From: Streptomyces sp. NBC_00569
GTDB lineage: Bacteria > Actinomycetota > Actinomycetes > Streptomycetales > Streptomycetaceae
Reading direction: 5' to 3'
NCBI RefSeq assembly: GCF_036345255.1
Contig: NZ_CP107783.1
Location: forward strand, 9,851,001 to 9,915,000
DNA length: 64,000 nucleotides
In this document: positions 17,431 to 25,527 of the stretch, one piece after another
How the letters are laid out: each line of letters begins with the position of its first letter
How positions within the stretch are numbered: position 1 is the stretch's first letter
Program-made: the position numbers and the translations under genes
The notes under the pieces: model-generated
What the model was told of the DNA's origin: nothing
Databases searched by the model: none
The model's input: only the letters and a program-made list of their open reading frames with translations

Positions 17431-18363
17431 GCGCGTCCCCACCTCCGCGTGACCCGTGCGATCCAGATGCCAGCGGTGCTCCACCTCGAATCGGCGCAGT
17501 CCCGTGCGGCGTTCGACGATCACGTCAACGCTGGCGCGTTCGGTGTTGGTGCAGGTGGCGGTCGTTCCGTCGGGGTCGGTGTAGGAGAGTGACACACAGT
17601 CGTCCGGGTCCTGGGTCACATCGATGCGGACTCTCCGCCGTGCGGTGCTGCCTGCGACCGACCAGTCCGGCAGTCCGACCCGTGCCCGCAACAGTGGCGC
17701 GGTCAGCAACGGGTCGCGCGGCCAGTCGGTGCCACCGATCCGCAGCTGAAGCATGGGCAGCGGTGGCAGCCACCGCATGGTGGGACGGCGGGCGACGGCG
17801 GCCACCACTTCCAGTACGTCGCCGCCGCCGAGGCCCGCGTGGAGCCACGCCCACCGCTGGGCATTGCCGTGCCCGGCGATCCGGGCGACGCCCCCCACGG
17901 CGTCGGAGAGGGTGAACCGCCTTTCTCCGACGACGAGTTCCCCCTCGAATATGGCGTCGGGGGCGGGCACGATCTGGGCGGCGGGCAGCAGTTCACGCTG
18001 CCAGGACCAGCGCGGGAACGTGTAGAGAGGCTCCCCGCCCCCGGTGACCTTCAGGCGCCAGGTGATCGCGCCTGCCGCGCCTTCCAGCAGCTGGGGCGAT
18101 GCCCGCACCCCCGGCACCTCGAAGTACGCCTCGGCCTGGGGCGGTGGAGAGCCCGGGACCCCGAACCGCTCGGTGACCGGCGGCCCGTCGGGTGGGAAGA
18201 CGGATATCCAGCCGTGCGCCCGGGCCGGGCCGTCCTGCTTGGGTGCCACCACTTCGTGGTGGATCCACACGCCGGTCCCGGTGCGGGGGTCGGTCAACGT
18301 CGCGTACCACACTTCGAGCCGCCCTGGCCGGCCGGTCATCCGTGGCGTGTAGAGGGAGTTCAT
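17425..18363 (-). CDS. lipocalin-like protein, possibly CrtC/AttH-type fold
   Basis: A 312-residue protein without signal peptide or membrane segment. The N-terminal WYATLTDPRTGTGVWIHHEV, the middle segment HGNAQRWAWLHAGLGGGD and the many beta-strand-like stretches resemble the double-lipocalin proteins that include carotenoid 1,2-hydratase (CrtC), AttH and tocopherol-cyclase-like proteins. That assignment is by pattern only. ATG 18363 lies 12 bp after the stop of the GMC oxidoreductase, so it is the last gene of a four-gene operon and may handle a hydrophobic substrate or product of that enzyme. No catalytic residues could be assigned. Confidence 0.6.
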   Translation of the reverse strand: MNSLYTPRMTGRPGRLEVWYATLTDPRTGTGVWIHHEVVAPKQDGPARAHGWISVFPPDGPPVTERFGVPGSPPPQAEAYFEVPGVRASPQLLEGAAGAITWRLKVTGGGEPLYTFPRWSWQRELLPAAQIVPAPDAIFEGELVVGERRFTLSDAVGGVARIAGHGNAQRWAWLHAGLGGGDVLEVVAAVARRPTMRWLPPLPMLQLRIGGTDWPRDPLLTAPLLRARVGLPDWSVAGSTARRRVRIDVTQDPDDCVSLSYTDPDGTTATCTNTERASVDVIVERRTGLRRFEVEHRWHLDRTGHAEVGTRP

Positions 18364-18375
18364 GAGGGATTCCTT

Positions 18376-19971
18376 TCACCGGGGCGTGGGGGCCCCGTAC
18401 CGTGCGCGCACGCCTGCCTCGGCGGTGCTCGCCACGATGCCGGGACAGGCCCGTTCGGCCAGTGCCGCGATCGTCAGTGAGGGGTTGACGCAGAGCGAGG
18501 TCGGGACGGCCGAGCCGTCGGTGACGAACAGGCCCGGATGGCCCCGGAGTTCGCCGCGTTCGTCGAGTGCCGAGGTGACGGGGTCGTCACCCATCCGGCA
18601 GGAGGCGAGGGGGTGTGCGCTCACGGACCCGGCGGCGTTCTCGCTCCAGGGCCGTACCCGCGCAAGACCGTCGCGCTCGAGTACCGCGCGGGCCTCGGCA
18701 TCCGCAGCGGCCCAGCCGCGCAGGGTGTTCGCCGTCGGCCGGTACGAGAGCGTGGACAGGCAGAGCGACGTGGCCACGCGCGTCGAACTTCCCGTGGGCG
18801 GCGGCGCGCCGAAGACGCCCTCGTTGTCGTCCTCGGTCATGGCGAGCACGGACAACCACGACGGCCAGCGGGCACGCATCTCCTTCTTGCGGACACCGAA
18901 CCAGCTCGTCGCCGGGGTGTCGGTGGCCTGGGCCAGCAGGTCGGTGATGCCGGGGAAGTAGATCTGCTGAAGGGAGAAACGGGTGAACTCCGCCGTTGCC
19001 GCGTCGAGCCGGTCGTACGACATGGAGCCGATGGGCTTGCCGATGGGGAAGCCCTGGTACGGGATGCCCGGTGCGCGCTCGAGACCGAGCAGGTCGCGCA
19101 CCTTGTCTTCGTCGGCGTCGGCGATGGAGACGCGGTCGCCGTTGCCCGAGAAGTAGCGCCCGACGGCTTGCGGGACACCACCGAGCAAGGGAGCCGAGCG
19201 CTGCAGCAGCACCGGGGTGGCCAGAGCGCCCGCGGCCAGCACCACGGTCTTGGCCTCGATCGCGCCCACGCCGACCGGCAGCCGGTAGTCGCCGGCGTCG
19301 AGCTGCGTGTACGCGACGCGGTAGCGGTAACCGGGTGTGGTGGCAGGAGCGATCGTCTGCGCCTCGTGGAGTGGGCGGATCTCGGCGCCGTGAGCCGCAG
19401 CGGCGGGTAGGTAGTTCAGCAGCATGGACCGCTTGGCGTCGAAATGGCAGCCGTTGAGCATCCAGTTGCAGTTGGTGCAGCGGGCCAGGTCGACGGCGAC
19501 GGGCACCGGATTGCAGGTGCGGCCGGCACGGGCGCACGCCGCGGCGAACAGCCCTCCGGGATAGGGGACTTGGTCCCAGCTCGGCTCGGCGACGGGCAGA
19601 GCCTCCTCGACCCGGTCGTACCACGGGTCGAGTGCCGCGCGCGTCAGGGTCGACGGCCACAGACGGTGGCCCAGACTGCCGCGGCGGTCGAAGACGAAGC
19701 CCGGAGCCCGCAGCGAAGCGGCGAAGTAGACCACGCTGGACCCGCCGACGCAGTTCCCGGCCACGACGGTGATGCCGTCGCCCTGCACGAGGTCGACGAT
19801 CCGGGTATAGCTGCCCAGGCGCAGGTCATGGGTGAAGTCCGGGGCGGTGAGATGCGGTCCGCGTTCCAGGATCACCACCTTGGCGCCGCCCGCGGCCAGA
19901 TGGTACGCGGGAATGGCACCCCCGAAACCGCTGCCGATGACCAGCACGTCGGTGCGTTCGGTGACGCTCAT
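18376..19971 (-). CDS. GMC-family oxidoreductase, cholesterol-oxidase-like
   Basis: A 531-residue FAD enzyme with DVLVIGSGFGGAIPAYHLA at the N-terminus, VAGNCVGGSSVVYFAASLR, a cysteine-bearing segment CTNCNWMLNGCHFDAKRSM, AGALATPVLLQRS, and the C-terminal HPLASCRMGDDP followed by SLCVNPSLTIAALAERA. These resemble the cholesterol-oxidase/gluconate-dehydrogenase branch of the family. ATG 19971 overlaps the upstream stop codon (ATGA), so translation is coupled to the Tat-signal protein. The enzyme has no signal peptide of its own. By analogy with gluconate 2-dehydrogenase, where a small Tat-signal subunit carries the flavoprotein, it may be co-exported. Substrate unknown (sterol, sugar or polyol). 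Confidence 0.82.
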   Translation of the reverse strand: MSVTERTDVLVIGSGFGGAIPAYHLAAGGAKVVILERGPHLTAPDFTHDLRLGSYTRIVDLVQGDGITVVAGNCVGGSSVVYFAASLRAPGFVFDRRGSLGHRLWPSTLTRAALDPWYDRVEEALPVAEPSWDQVPYPGGLFAAACARAGRTCNPVPVAVDLARCTNCNWMLNGCHFDAKRSMLLNYLPAAAAHGAEIRPLHEAQTIAPATTPGYRYRVAYTQLDAGDYRLPVGVGAIEAKTVVLAAGALATPVLLQRSAPLLGGVPQAVGRYFSGNGDRVSIADADEDKVRDLLGLERAPGIPYQGFPIGKPIGSMSYDRLDAATAEFTRFSLQQIYFPGITDLLAQATDTPATSWFGVRKKEMRARWPSWLSVLAMTEDDNEGVFGAPPPTGSSTRVATSLCLSTLSYRPTANTLRGWAAADAEARAVLERDGLARVRPWSENAAGSVSAHPLASCRMGDDPVTSALDERGELRGHPGLFVTDGSAVPTSLCVNPSLTIAALAERACPGIVASTAEAGVRARYGAPTPR

Positions 19972-20690
19972 GCGGGGTGCCCTCCGGGGGTGGTGAGCGG
20001 GTGCTCGGAGGCGAGCCTTCGGCCGTACGAATAGTCGGGGAAGCGCCACAGTCCGTCGGCGTCGGGCGCCGGGAAGCCGATCCAGGCCAGCCCCGGGTGG
20101 CGTTGCCGGATGGCTTCGGTGGTGTGCAGATGGGCTGCGGTGTCGAAGGCCGCGGCGGCGAAAAGCGCGAGCAGCACGTACAGCTGCCGGTCCGGGGCGC
20201 CCGGCGTGAGCAGCTCGCCGGCGAGGGCGGTCCGGTCGGTGAACCGGAGGGCGACGAAAGGGGGTTGGGTGGGCAGCAGGACCCGGCCGTGGATGGCCGC
20301 ATAGGCGAGGGCACGGGTGTTGACGAGCAGCGCCAGCTCGGGCAGCAGTGCGCCGATGCCGAGATCGGGAAGGTTGAGCAGCTCGATGGCCCCCGCCTGT
20401 ACGGCGCCGGGACCGGGCGCCGCCCCCGCGATCGCGAGGTCGCCGCTGTGCCGCTTCTCGCCCGGGACCATGGTGTCCGCGAACGCCTCCAGCGTGGCGG
20501 TCGTAGGGTCGGGCAGTGAGAGGGAAGCGGGCCGCAGCCCGGTCCCGGCCACCGGCACCTGTTCGGGGACAGGAAGCACCGAGGGTGCGGCGTCGGCGGT
20601 CAGCTCCCCGGCCCGCAGGGCGGCGACGGCGGCGGTCAGCCCGACAAGCAGCCGGCGCCGAGTGGGACGCGCGGGCGGTTCCCTCAGCAC
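19968..20690 (-). CDS. Tat-exported small subunit, gluconate-dehydrogenase-subunit-3-like
   Basis: A 240-residue protein starting at GTG 20690, which overlaps the upstream stop codon as GTGCTGA. The N-terminus carries a twin-arginine signal, PTRRRLLVGLTAAVAALRAG. Residues about 50-70 read ATLEAFADTMVPGEKR, matching the start of the gluconate 2-dehydrogenase subunit 3 family. Later segments (LNLPDLGIGALLPELALLV and FDTAAHLHTTEAIRQ) fit the all-helical actinobacterial relatives found beside GMC oxidoreductases. It is likely the export partner of the adjacent flavoenzyme. No cytochrome subunit is present nearby. Confidence 0.7.
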   Translation of the reverse strand: MLREPPARPTRRRLLVGLTAAVAALRAGELTADAAPSVLPVPEQVPVAGTGLRPASLSLPDPTTATLEAFADTMVPGEKRHSGDLAIAGAAPGPGAVQAGAIELLNLPDLGIGALLPELALLVNTRALAYAAIHGRVLLPTQPPFVALRFTDRTALAGELLTPGAPDRQLYVLLALFAAAAFDTAAHLHTTEAIRQRHPGLAWIGFPAPDADGLWRFPDYSYGRRLASEHPLTTPGGHPA

Positions 20691-21283
20691 AGCCCGCTCA
20701 CCGGCAGCCGCACCTTCACACCCGCGGCGTCGCGCACGAGCGCGTCGGCGAGCCGGACGTCGTACGGCCGGATCACCTTCGCGGCCTCCTCGGCCCGGGC
20801 GGGCTGCCCGGCGACGGTGATGTTGCGTACCCTCGCCGCGGCACTGCCCTCGGCCTTGTCGAACCAGTAACTGCCGTCCCAACCGACCAGTTCGGTTCCG
20901 CCGGGCGTGGCCTGCACGCTCCAATGGTCCAACTGCCAGTACCGGCAGGCCGGTACGGCGATCGCGAAGCGCGCCGGTTCAGCCAGCAGAAAGCGCGCCG
21001 CGCCGCCGTTGGTCACGGTGATGTCCCGCTTGGCGTACTCGACGCACAGCGGGTCGGCGCTGAACAGGGAGAGCGGCGGCGTCTCGCCCTCGCCGTAGCG
21101 GTGGAAGGTGCACGCGGACGCGTACGACGGGTCGGCGTATCCGCCGGCACCTGGCTCTGCGGCCGAGGCGGAAGCGACGGGGAGCAACGCGGCGGCTGCC
21201 GCCACCGTCGCGCCGAGGACGGTGAGGCGAACGCTTGTCGACGGGGCGCCGAGGGGGTTCGTCGTGTGGCGAAGTACGGGCAC
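20684..21283 (-). CDS. exported protein of unknown function, operon with GMC oxidoreductase
   Basis: A 199-residue protein with a Sec-type signal peptide (hydrophobic core VRLTVLGATVAAAAALLPVA, cleavage after ASASA). GTG 21283 was chosen because AGAAGG lies 8 nt upstream and the longer frame (to 21337) adds a non-conserved extension. The mature part has five cysteines (ACTFHRYGEG, LCVEYAKRD, ACRYWQLDHW, C-terminal GLC). I do not recognise the family. As the first gene of the operon with overlapping stops and starts, it probably acts outside the membrane with the Tat-exported oxidoreductase, perhaps as a binding or electron-transfer partner. Confidence 0.7.
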   Translation of the reverse strand: MPVLRHTTNPLGAPSTSVRLTVLGATVAAAAALLPVASASAAEPGAGGYADPSYASACTFHRYGEGETPPLSLFSADPLCVEYAKRDITVTNGGAARFLLAEPARFAIAVPACRYWQLDHWSVQATPGGTELVGWDGSYWFDKAEGSAAARVRNITVAGQPARAEEAAKVIRPYDVRLADALVRDAAGVKVRLPVSGLC

Positions 21284-21638
21284 AGCAGGACCTTCTTCGT
21301 GTCCCAGCCCTGATGGGCGACGGTTACCAGCGGTCACATGCAGGCGTCATCTTGATCGCTGCGTGCTGTCGGCACAAGACGTGGGACAGAGGTGATCCCG
21401 GTCGCCGGAGAAGCGCGAGCGCCAGAGCGGACCCGCTTCGCGGGGGTTGGAGCGCCGTGGTGTGTAAGTAGGTTCCTGACCACCGGAAGTGATCACTACG
21501 TACAGATCCATGAGCCGGATCTGACGGTCAGTGCGATCCGGGTCGTCGCTGGACGCATCACCAAGTAGGGGGAACGGCTGATACCGGTCCGGACACCGCG
21601 CTGCCGGGTCCAGGTGTCAGTCGTCGCTGGGAACGACA

Positions 21639-21673
21639 GCATCCTGCCCGATCGAGGTGATCGGACAGGATGC
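21639..21673 (-). terminator. strong terminator hairpin of the sugar dehydrogenase gene
   Basis: GCATCCTG-CCCGATC at 21639-21653 pairs with GATCGG-ACAGGATGC at 21659-21673 with a single mismatch/bulge and a 5-nt loop. It lies 38 bp past the minus-strand gene ending at 21712. The remainder of the 428-bp gap (21284-21711) holds the operon promoter region of the gene starting at 21283, with no recognisable motif. Confidence 0.7.
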
Positions 21674-21711
21674 CGTGAACGGTTCACGCTCCTACGAGCC
21701 GGCTGAAGCCG

Positions 21712-22851
21712 CTACGCCGGGTCGATGCGAGAGACGCTGCCGCCGAGGGCGAGCACGTACAGTTCCCCGTCGCCGTCCTCCACGAACGAGACGACCTCGC
21801 CGCCGTTGACGCCGAGGTCGCTCTGACCGGTCACCTCGCCGTTCTCGATCGTCAGAGCGCGCACGGTGCCGTCGCAGTAGTCGCTGTACAGGTACTGGCC
21901 CTGAAGGTCCGGGATCGCGTCGCCGCGGTAGACGTATCCACCGGTCACCGAGCAGCCCAGCCCGTTGCGGTCGTACTCGTGGACCGGCGGTACGTGGTTC
22001 GCGGGCTCCGTGCCGCCCCGGAAGGGATGGGTCCCCTCCATCGAGGCCCAGCCGTAGTTCTCGCCGCCCTGGCTGTCCGCCGAGGCCCAGTCGATCTCTT
22101 CCCAGTCGCTCTGGCCGACGTCGCCGATCAGCAGGTCGCCGGTGCCCGAGTCGAAGGAGAACCGCCACGGGTTGCGCAGCCCGTACGACCAGATCTCGTC
22201 CTTCGCGTCAGGGTCGCCCACGAACGGGTTGTCCGCCGGGACGGCGTACGGTTCGCCGCCGCTGGGGTCGATCCGCAGGAGCTTGCCGAGCAGCGTGTCG
22301 AGGTTCTGCCCGTTGCCGTGCGGGTCACCGCCCGAGCCGCCGTCGCCGAACGCGATGTAGAGGTAGCCGTCGGGGCCGAACTTGATGTCGCCGCCGTTGT
22401 GGTTGTCGTACGGCTGCGTCTGGGTGAGGACGGTACGTCGGGAGTCCTTCTGGATCGCGCCGTACCGCATGGCGAACTCGTCGATGGTGCTGGTGCCCTC
22501 GAGGTCCGTGTACGAGATGTAGAAGTGCTCGAATCCGTTGTCGAACGCGACGCCCAGCAGGCCGCGTTCACCGTCGGTGGTCGTCTCGCTGGATATGTCG
22601 AGAACGGGCTCACCGAGTCCCTGGTCGTCCAAGACCCTTACGGTGCCCGCGCGTTCGGCTATCCAGACGGTGCCGTCGGGTCCGGCGGCGCCGGCGGTCG
22701 GATTCCGGGCCGTGGCCACTTCCGTCAGCGCGACGTCTGCCGCCGCATGGGGCGGGGCGGCCGGCTCGTCGGCGTACGCCGTGGCGAAAGCGAGGGTGGT
22801 GGCAAGGCAGATGGTGCCGATGATCGCAGAGCTTCTGGTGCGTAATTTCAC
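21712..22851 (-). CDS. secreted PQQ-dependent sugar (aldose) dehydrogenase
   Basis: A 379-residue exported six-bladed beta-propeller of the soluble glucose dehydrogenase/YliI type, which oxidises aldose sugars using PQQ. GTG 22851 has GGAG 7 nt upstream. A signal peptide (SSAIIGTICLATTLAFATAY-A) precedes ARNPTAGAAGPDGTVWIAER. Hallmarks are RGLLGVAFDNGFE, NHNGGDIKFGPDGYLYIAFG (catalytic His), LLGKLLRIDPSG, SYGLRNPWRFSFD and DVGQSDWEEID. It stands alone with a strong terminator. A site resembling the DasR operator lies about 145 bp upstream, suggesting control by amino-sugar availability. Streptomyces may not make PQQ, so the cofactor could be scavenged. Confidence 0.85.
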   Translation of the reverse strand: MKLRTRSSAIIGTICLATTLAFATAYADEPAAPPHAAADVALTEVATARNPTAGAAGPDGTVWIAERAGTVRVLDDQGLGEPVLDISSETTTDGERGLLGVAFDNGFEHFYISYTDLEGTSTIDEFAMRYGAIQKDSRRTVLTQTQPYDNHNGGDIKFGPDGYLYIAFGDGGSGGDPHGNGQNLDTLLGKLLRIDPSGGEPYAVPADNPFVGDPDAKDEIWSYGLRNPWRFSFDSGTGDLLIGDVGQSDWEEIDWASADSQGGENYGWASMEGTHPFRGGTEPANHVPPVHEYDRNGLGCSVTGGYVYRGDAIPDLQGQYLYSDYCDGTVRALTIENGEVTGQSDLGVNGGEVVSFVEDGDGELYVLALGGSVSRIDPA

Positions 22852-22993
22852 CGTTACTCCTAGAGGCGGCGAGTGGGGGGAGTGCACCCGGCTGCTTCGG
22901 GCGGAGTTGAGTGGGAGTCGCCCGAGCCGGCACGCAACGGGGGTGGGGGATTGTGTGCCACTGGCTACGGGTGAGGATACCGGGATGGAAGCG

Positions 22994-23009
22994 GCTGGCC
23001 TAGACCAAT
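22994..23009. promoter_or_regulatory. DasR-responsive-element-like site
   Basis: TGGCCTAGACCA at 22996-23007 matches 11 of 12 positions of the TGGTCTAGACCA core of DasR operators in Streptomyces. It lies about 145 bp upstream of the sugar dehydrogenase start (22851). The rest of 22852-23231 shows no supported gene. Confidence 0.45.
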
Positions 23010-23231
23010 GCCTCGCTTGTCTGCGCCGAGCACTGAGAAGCGCCTACCGGATTTGGCGAATTCCAGGAGCAGCGTCCACTGCTGTTGCGGCCTGCTCCCC
23101 GGCTGCTGGTGCACCGGCTTTGCCCCCTGCTGCCCTTCGGGGACAAGCGCGTCGCCCTTCCCGTCCGTCCCCGCTCGACGCGGTGCCGGTATCGCGGGCA
23201 GCGCAGCGCGGCAGTCCGCGGCGGTCCGCCC

Positions 23232-23756
23232 TCAGCCTCTCTTGACGGCCGTCACGACCTGCTGGGCGGCCTGGGCGGGCGTGAGATGCGTGGTGTCGAT
23301 GACCTCGGCCTCGGCGTGCAGCCACGTGCGGGCCGCCTCGGCGTAGGGCTTGAGGTAGGCGAAACGGAACGGGGAGGGGCCCATGACCGTGTCCCTCTCG
23401 ATGCGCCCGCGGAGGGTGTCCTGGTCGGCGTGGAGGACGAAGTGCCGTACGGGAATGGCGTGCTGGGCCAGGCCCGCGCTGATCTCGCGCCAGTACTCCT
23501 CGACCAGGACGGTCATGGGCATCACCAGCGTGCCGCCGGTGTAGTCGAGTACGCGCCGGGCGGTCTCGACGACGAGCGGCCGCCACGGGGGCCAGTGCTG
23601 GAAATTGTCCGTCGTGGGCAGCCCGGGTGTGATGTCCATGAGTGTCTCGCCGACCTTCTCGGCATCGAACACCCGTGAACCCGGGATCAGTTGCTGCACG
23701 AGTGCACTGGTCGTCGTCTTGCCTGCGCCGTGGGTGCCGTTGAGCCACACAATCAT
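23232..23756 (-). CDS. TmrB-like P-loop ATP-binding protein
   Basis: A 174-residue nucleoside-kinase-like ATPase. The N-terminus MIVWLNGTHGAGKTTTSALV contains the Walker A motif GTHGAGKT. DAEKVGETLMDI and NFQHWPPWRPLVVETARRVL are typical of the actinobacterial TmrB-like group, named after a Bacillus tunicamycin-resistance protein. LHADQDTLRGRIERD corresponds to the lid. ATG 23756 is the natural start. The gene is isolated. The biochemical role of these proteins in Streptomyces is unproven and resistance should not be assumed. Confidence 0.8.
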   Translation of the reverse strand: MIVWLNGTHGAGKTTTSALVQQLIPGSRVFDAEKVGETLMDITPGLPTTDNFQHWPPWRPLVVETARRVLDYTGGTLVMPMTVLVEEYWREISAGLAQHAIPVRHFVLHADQDTLRGRIERDTVMGPSPFRFAYLKPYAEAARTWLHAEAEVIDTTHLTPAQAAQQVVTAVKRG

Positions 23757-23930
23757 GGGCCGAGGCTAGCGGTGAACGGGCGGCAGCCGGCGGCTGTGAC
23801 GTCACAGGGCGGGCACGGTGTCGGTGCTCTTCGCCCATTCCCTTCAGGGGGCTCGGTGGGTGGCCGGATTTGCTCGCCGTGTCTTCTCACGCGTATGCCC
23901 GATGTACAGGGAGGTCCGTAGGGTGAAGGG

Positions 23931-25085
23931 ATGGCGGATGCCCCAGCGGGGACACTCACAGTCGATGCGCTGCAGGACCTCTTGACCCGCCTTTGTGCCG
24001 CGCCAGTCGCTGTCAGCCGTTGGGAGTCGCTGGAGCCATGGGCCGTGGCCCGGGTCTGGCTTCGGAGCACTTCGGCACTTCCGCGCTCCGTTGTCGTCAA
24101 GTGCATACGGGAGGGGCAACGCGAGGCCCGCACCGCTCATTGGCGACTGCACACGGAACTGGCGGCTCTCCAGTTCCTCAGCGAGGACGTGGGTCCAGGG
24201 CTCACTCCTCGCGTCATCGATGCCGACGTGGCTGCCGGTTTCCTCGTGCTGGAAGACCTCGCTCCTCGTGTCTGCCTGGACCAGTTGCTCCGACGGGACG
24301 GCGCGGCAGCGCACGGTGACCGGCTGGCGGCGTTCGCACGCGCCCGCGGTGAGCTGAGCGCTGCCACCGCTGGGCAGGCCGAGACCTACTACGCCCGCCG
24401 GGCCGGGCTGGGCCGCTTCGACGCTGCGGCAGACCAGACGGGACGGCGCGCCCCTGTCCACAACGACGCGATCGGGCAGGCGGTGGGGCTCGGGGCGCCG
24501 CCAAGCGGCCGAACGGTCCACGAACTCGCCGCAGCCATGGACGAGCTGGCTGATCCAGGCCCCTTTCTCGCCTTCAGCAATGGTGACGCAGAAGCCAACA
24601 ACGTGATGCTCCACGCCTACGGCCCGCCCGACGCCCGCCTCATCGACTTCGAATTCGCCGGCTACACCCACGCGCTGACCGACGCCGTGTGCCTGTATGT
24701 GCCCGGCCCGGCCTGGCTGACCGTGGGCGATCCAACCACCACAGGCCTCGCCGACCAGTACCGCCACGCTCTGGCCCGCGGCATCCCGGAAGCCGAGGAC
24801 GACCGGCGGTACGGAGACGGCCTTGCCGCCGCCTGCATGTCCTGGGCGCTTGTTCGTCTGCAGCGGCTCGCCCAGCTCGACACCCGCTCACCGGGTGACC
24901 CCAGCCGACTCCAGCTCGTCGCCACTCTGGAAGCGGCCGCGCACACCGCCGAGACGTACCGGGCCCTGCCGCACGTCTGTGGCTGGATGCGCCGCATCGC
25001 CGCAGTGCTGCGCCGCCGCTGGCCCGACGCGGACCAGGACCTCACCGAGAAAGAAAGGTTCCCGCCCTACCTGCCCCGGTACTGA
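23931..25085 (+). CDS. aminoglycoside-phosphotransferase-fold protein
   Basis: A 384-residue protein of the APH/choline-kinase fold. The nucleotide-binding lobe has SVVVKCIREG with the conserved lysine and FLVLEDLAP at the hinge. The catalytic loop appears as FSNGDAEANNVML (canonical HGDxxxxN, here with Asn-Gly-Asp replacing His-Gly-Asp). The DFG equivalent is LIDFEFAGYTHAL. The C-terminal 120 residues are helical. ATG 23931 follows GGTGAAGGG. Substrate is unknown. Such proteins phosphorylate small molecules or are sugar/choline kinases, and the changed catalytic histidine is common in this branch. Confidence 0.75.
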   Translation: MADAPAGTLTVDALQDLLTRLCAAPVAVSRWESLEPWAVARVWLRSTSALPRSVVVKCIREGQREARTAHWRLHTELAALQFLSEDVGPGLTPRVIDADVAAGFLVLEDLAPRVCLDQLLRRDGAAAHGDRLAAFARARGELSAATAGQAETYYARRAGLGRFDAAADQTGRRAPVHNDAIGQAVGLGAPPSGRTVHELAAAMDELADPGPFLAFSNGDAEANNVMLHAYGPPDARLIDFEFAGYTHALTDAVCLYVPGPAWLTVGDPTTTGLADQYRHALARGIPEAEDDRRYGDGLAAACMSWALVRLQRLAQLDTRSPGDPSRLQLVATLEAAAHTAETYRALPHVCGWMRRIAAVLRRRWPDADQDLTEKERFPPYLPRY

Positions 25086-25106
25086 CCACGCTCGCCGGCC
25101 CGCCGC

Positions 25107-25122
25107 TTCACCCCGCGGTGAA
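25107..25122 (+). terminator. hairpin after the phosphotransferase gene
   Basis: TTCACC-CCGC-GGTGAA is a perfect 6-bp stem 22 bp past the stop codon at 25085. Confidence 0.5.
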
Positions 25123-25527
25123 TGACCGAAACGGGTCCATGCACGTCCTGGCCGTCGGGAAGCGGAGAGTCCGGGACAGGCCACGCGTCGCACAGGTGTG
25201 GACGTTCGCCGACGCGCGCTGTGCAGCGCTGCTACGTACCGGTGGGCCCCTGTCCAAACTGCGGGCCCCTCATCGGCCCGCTCGTCGCGATCGCCTCGAT
25301 CGAACCTGCTGCGCGTCCCCGCACCCGAGATCGGAGACCGGGCGGTCCTGGAGAGCTCTGGCGTCAGAGTCGACAGCGTCGCCGAGCCGGATGCGGTGAT
25401 GAACCACCCCATCCGGCTCGACGCCGCCCGCGCCGCCTCCCAGGACCCCGGTGTTCTCGTCGCACGAGCTCTCCGCCGCGTCCGCCGGGATGCGACGAAC
25501 GCCGGCTGCCGCCAGCGTGGGGGAGTG

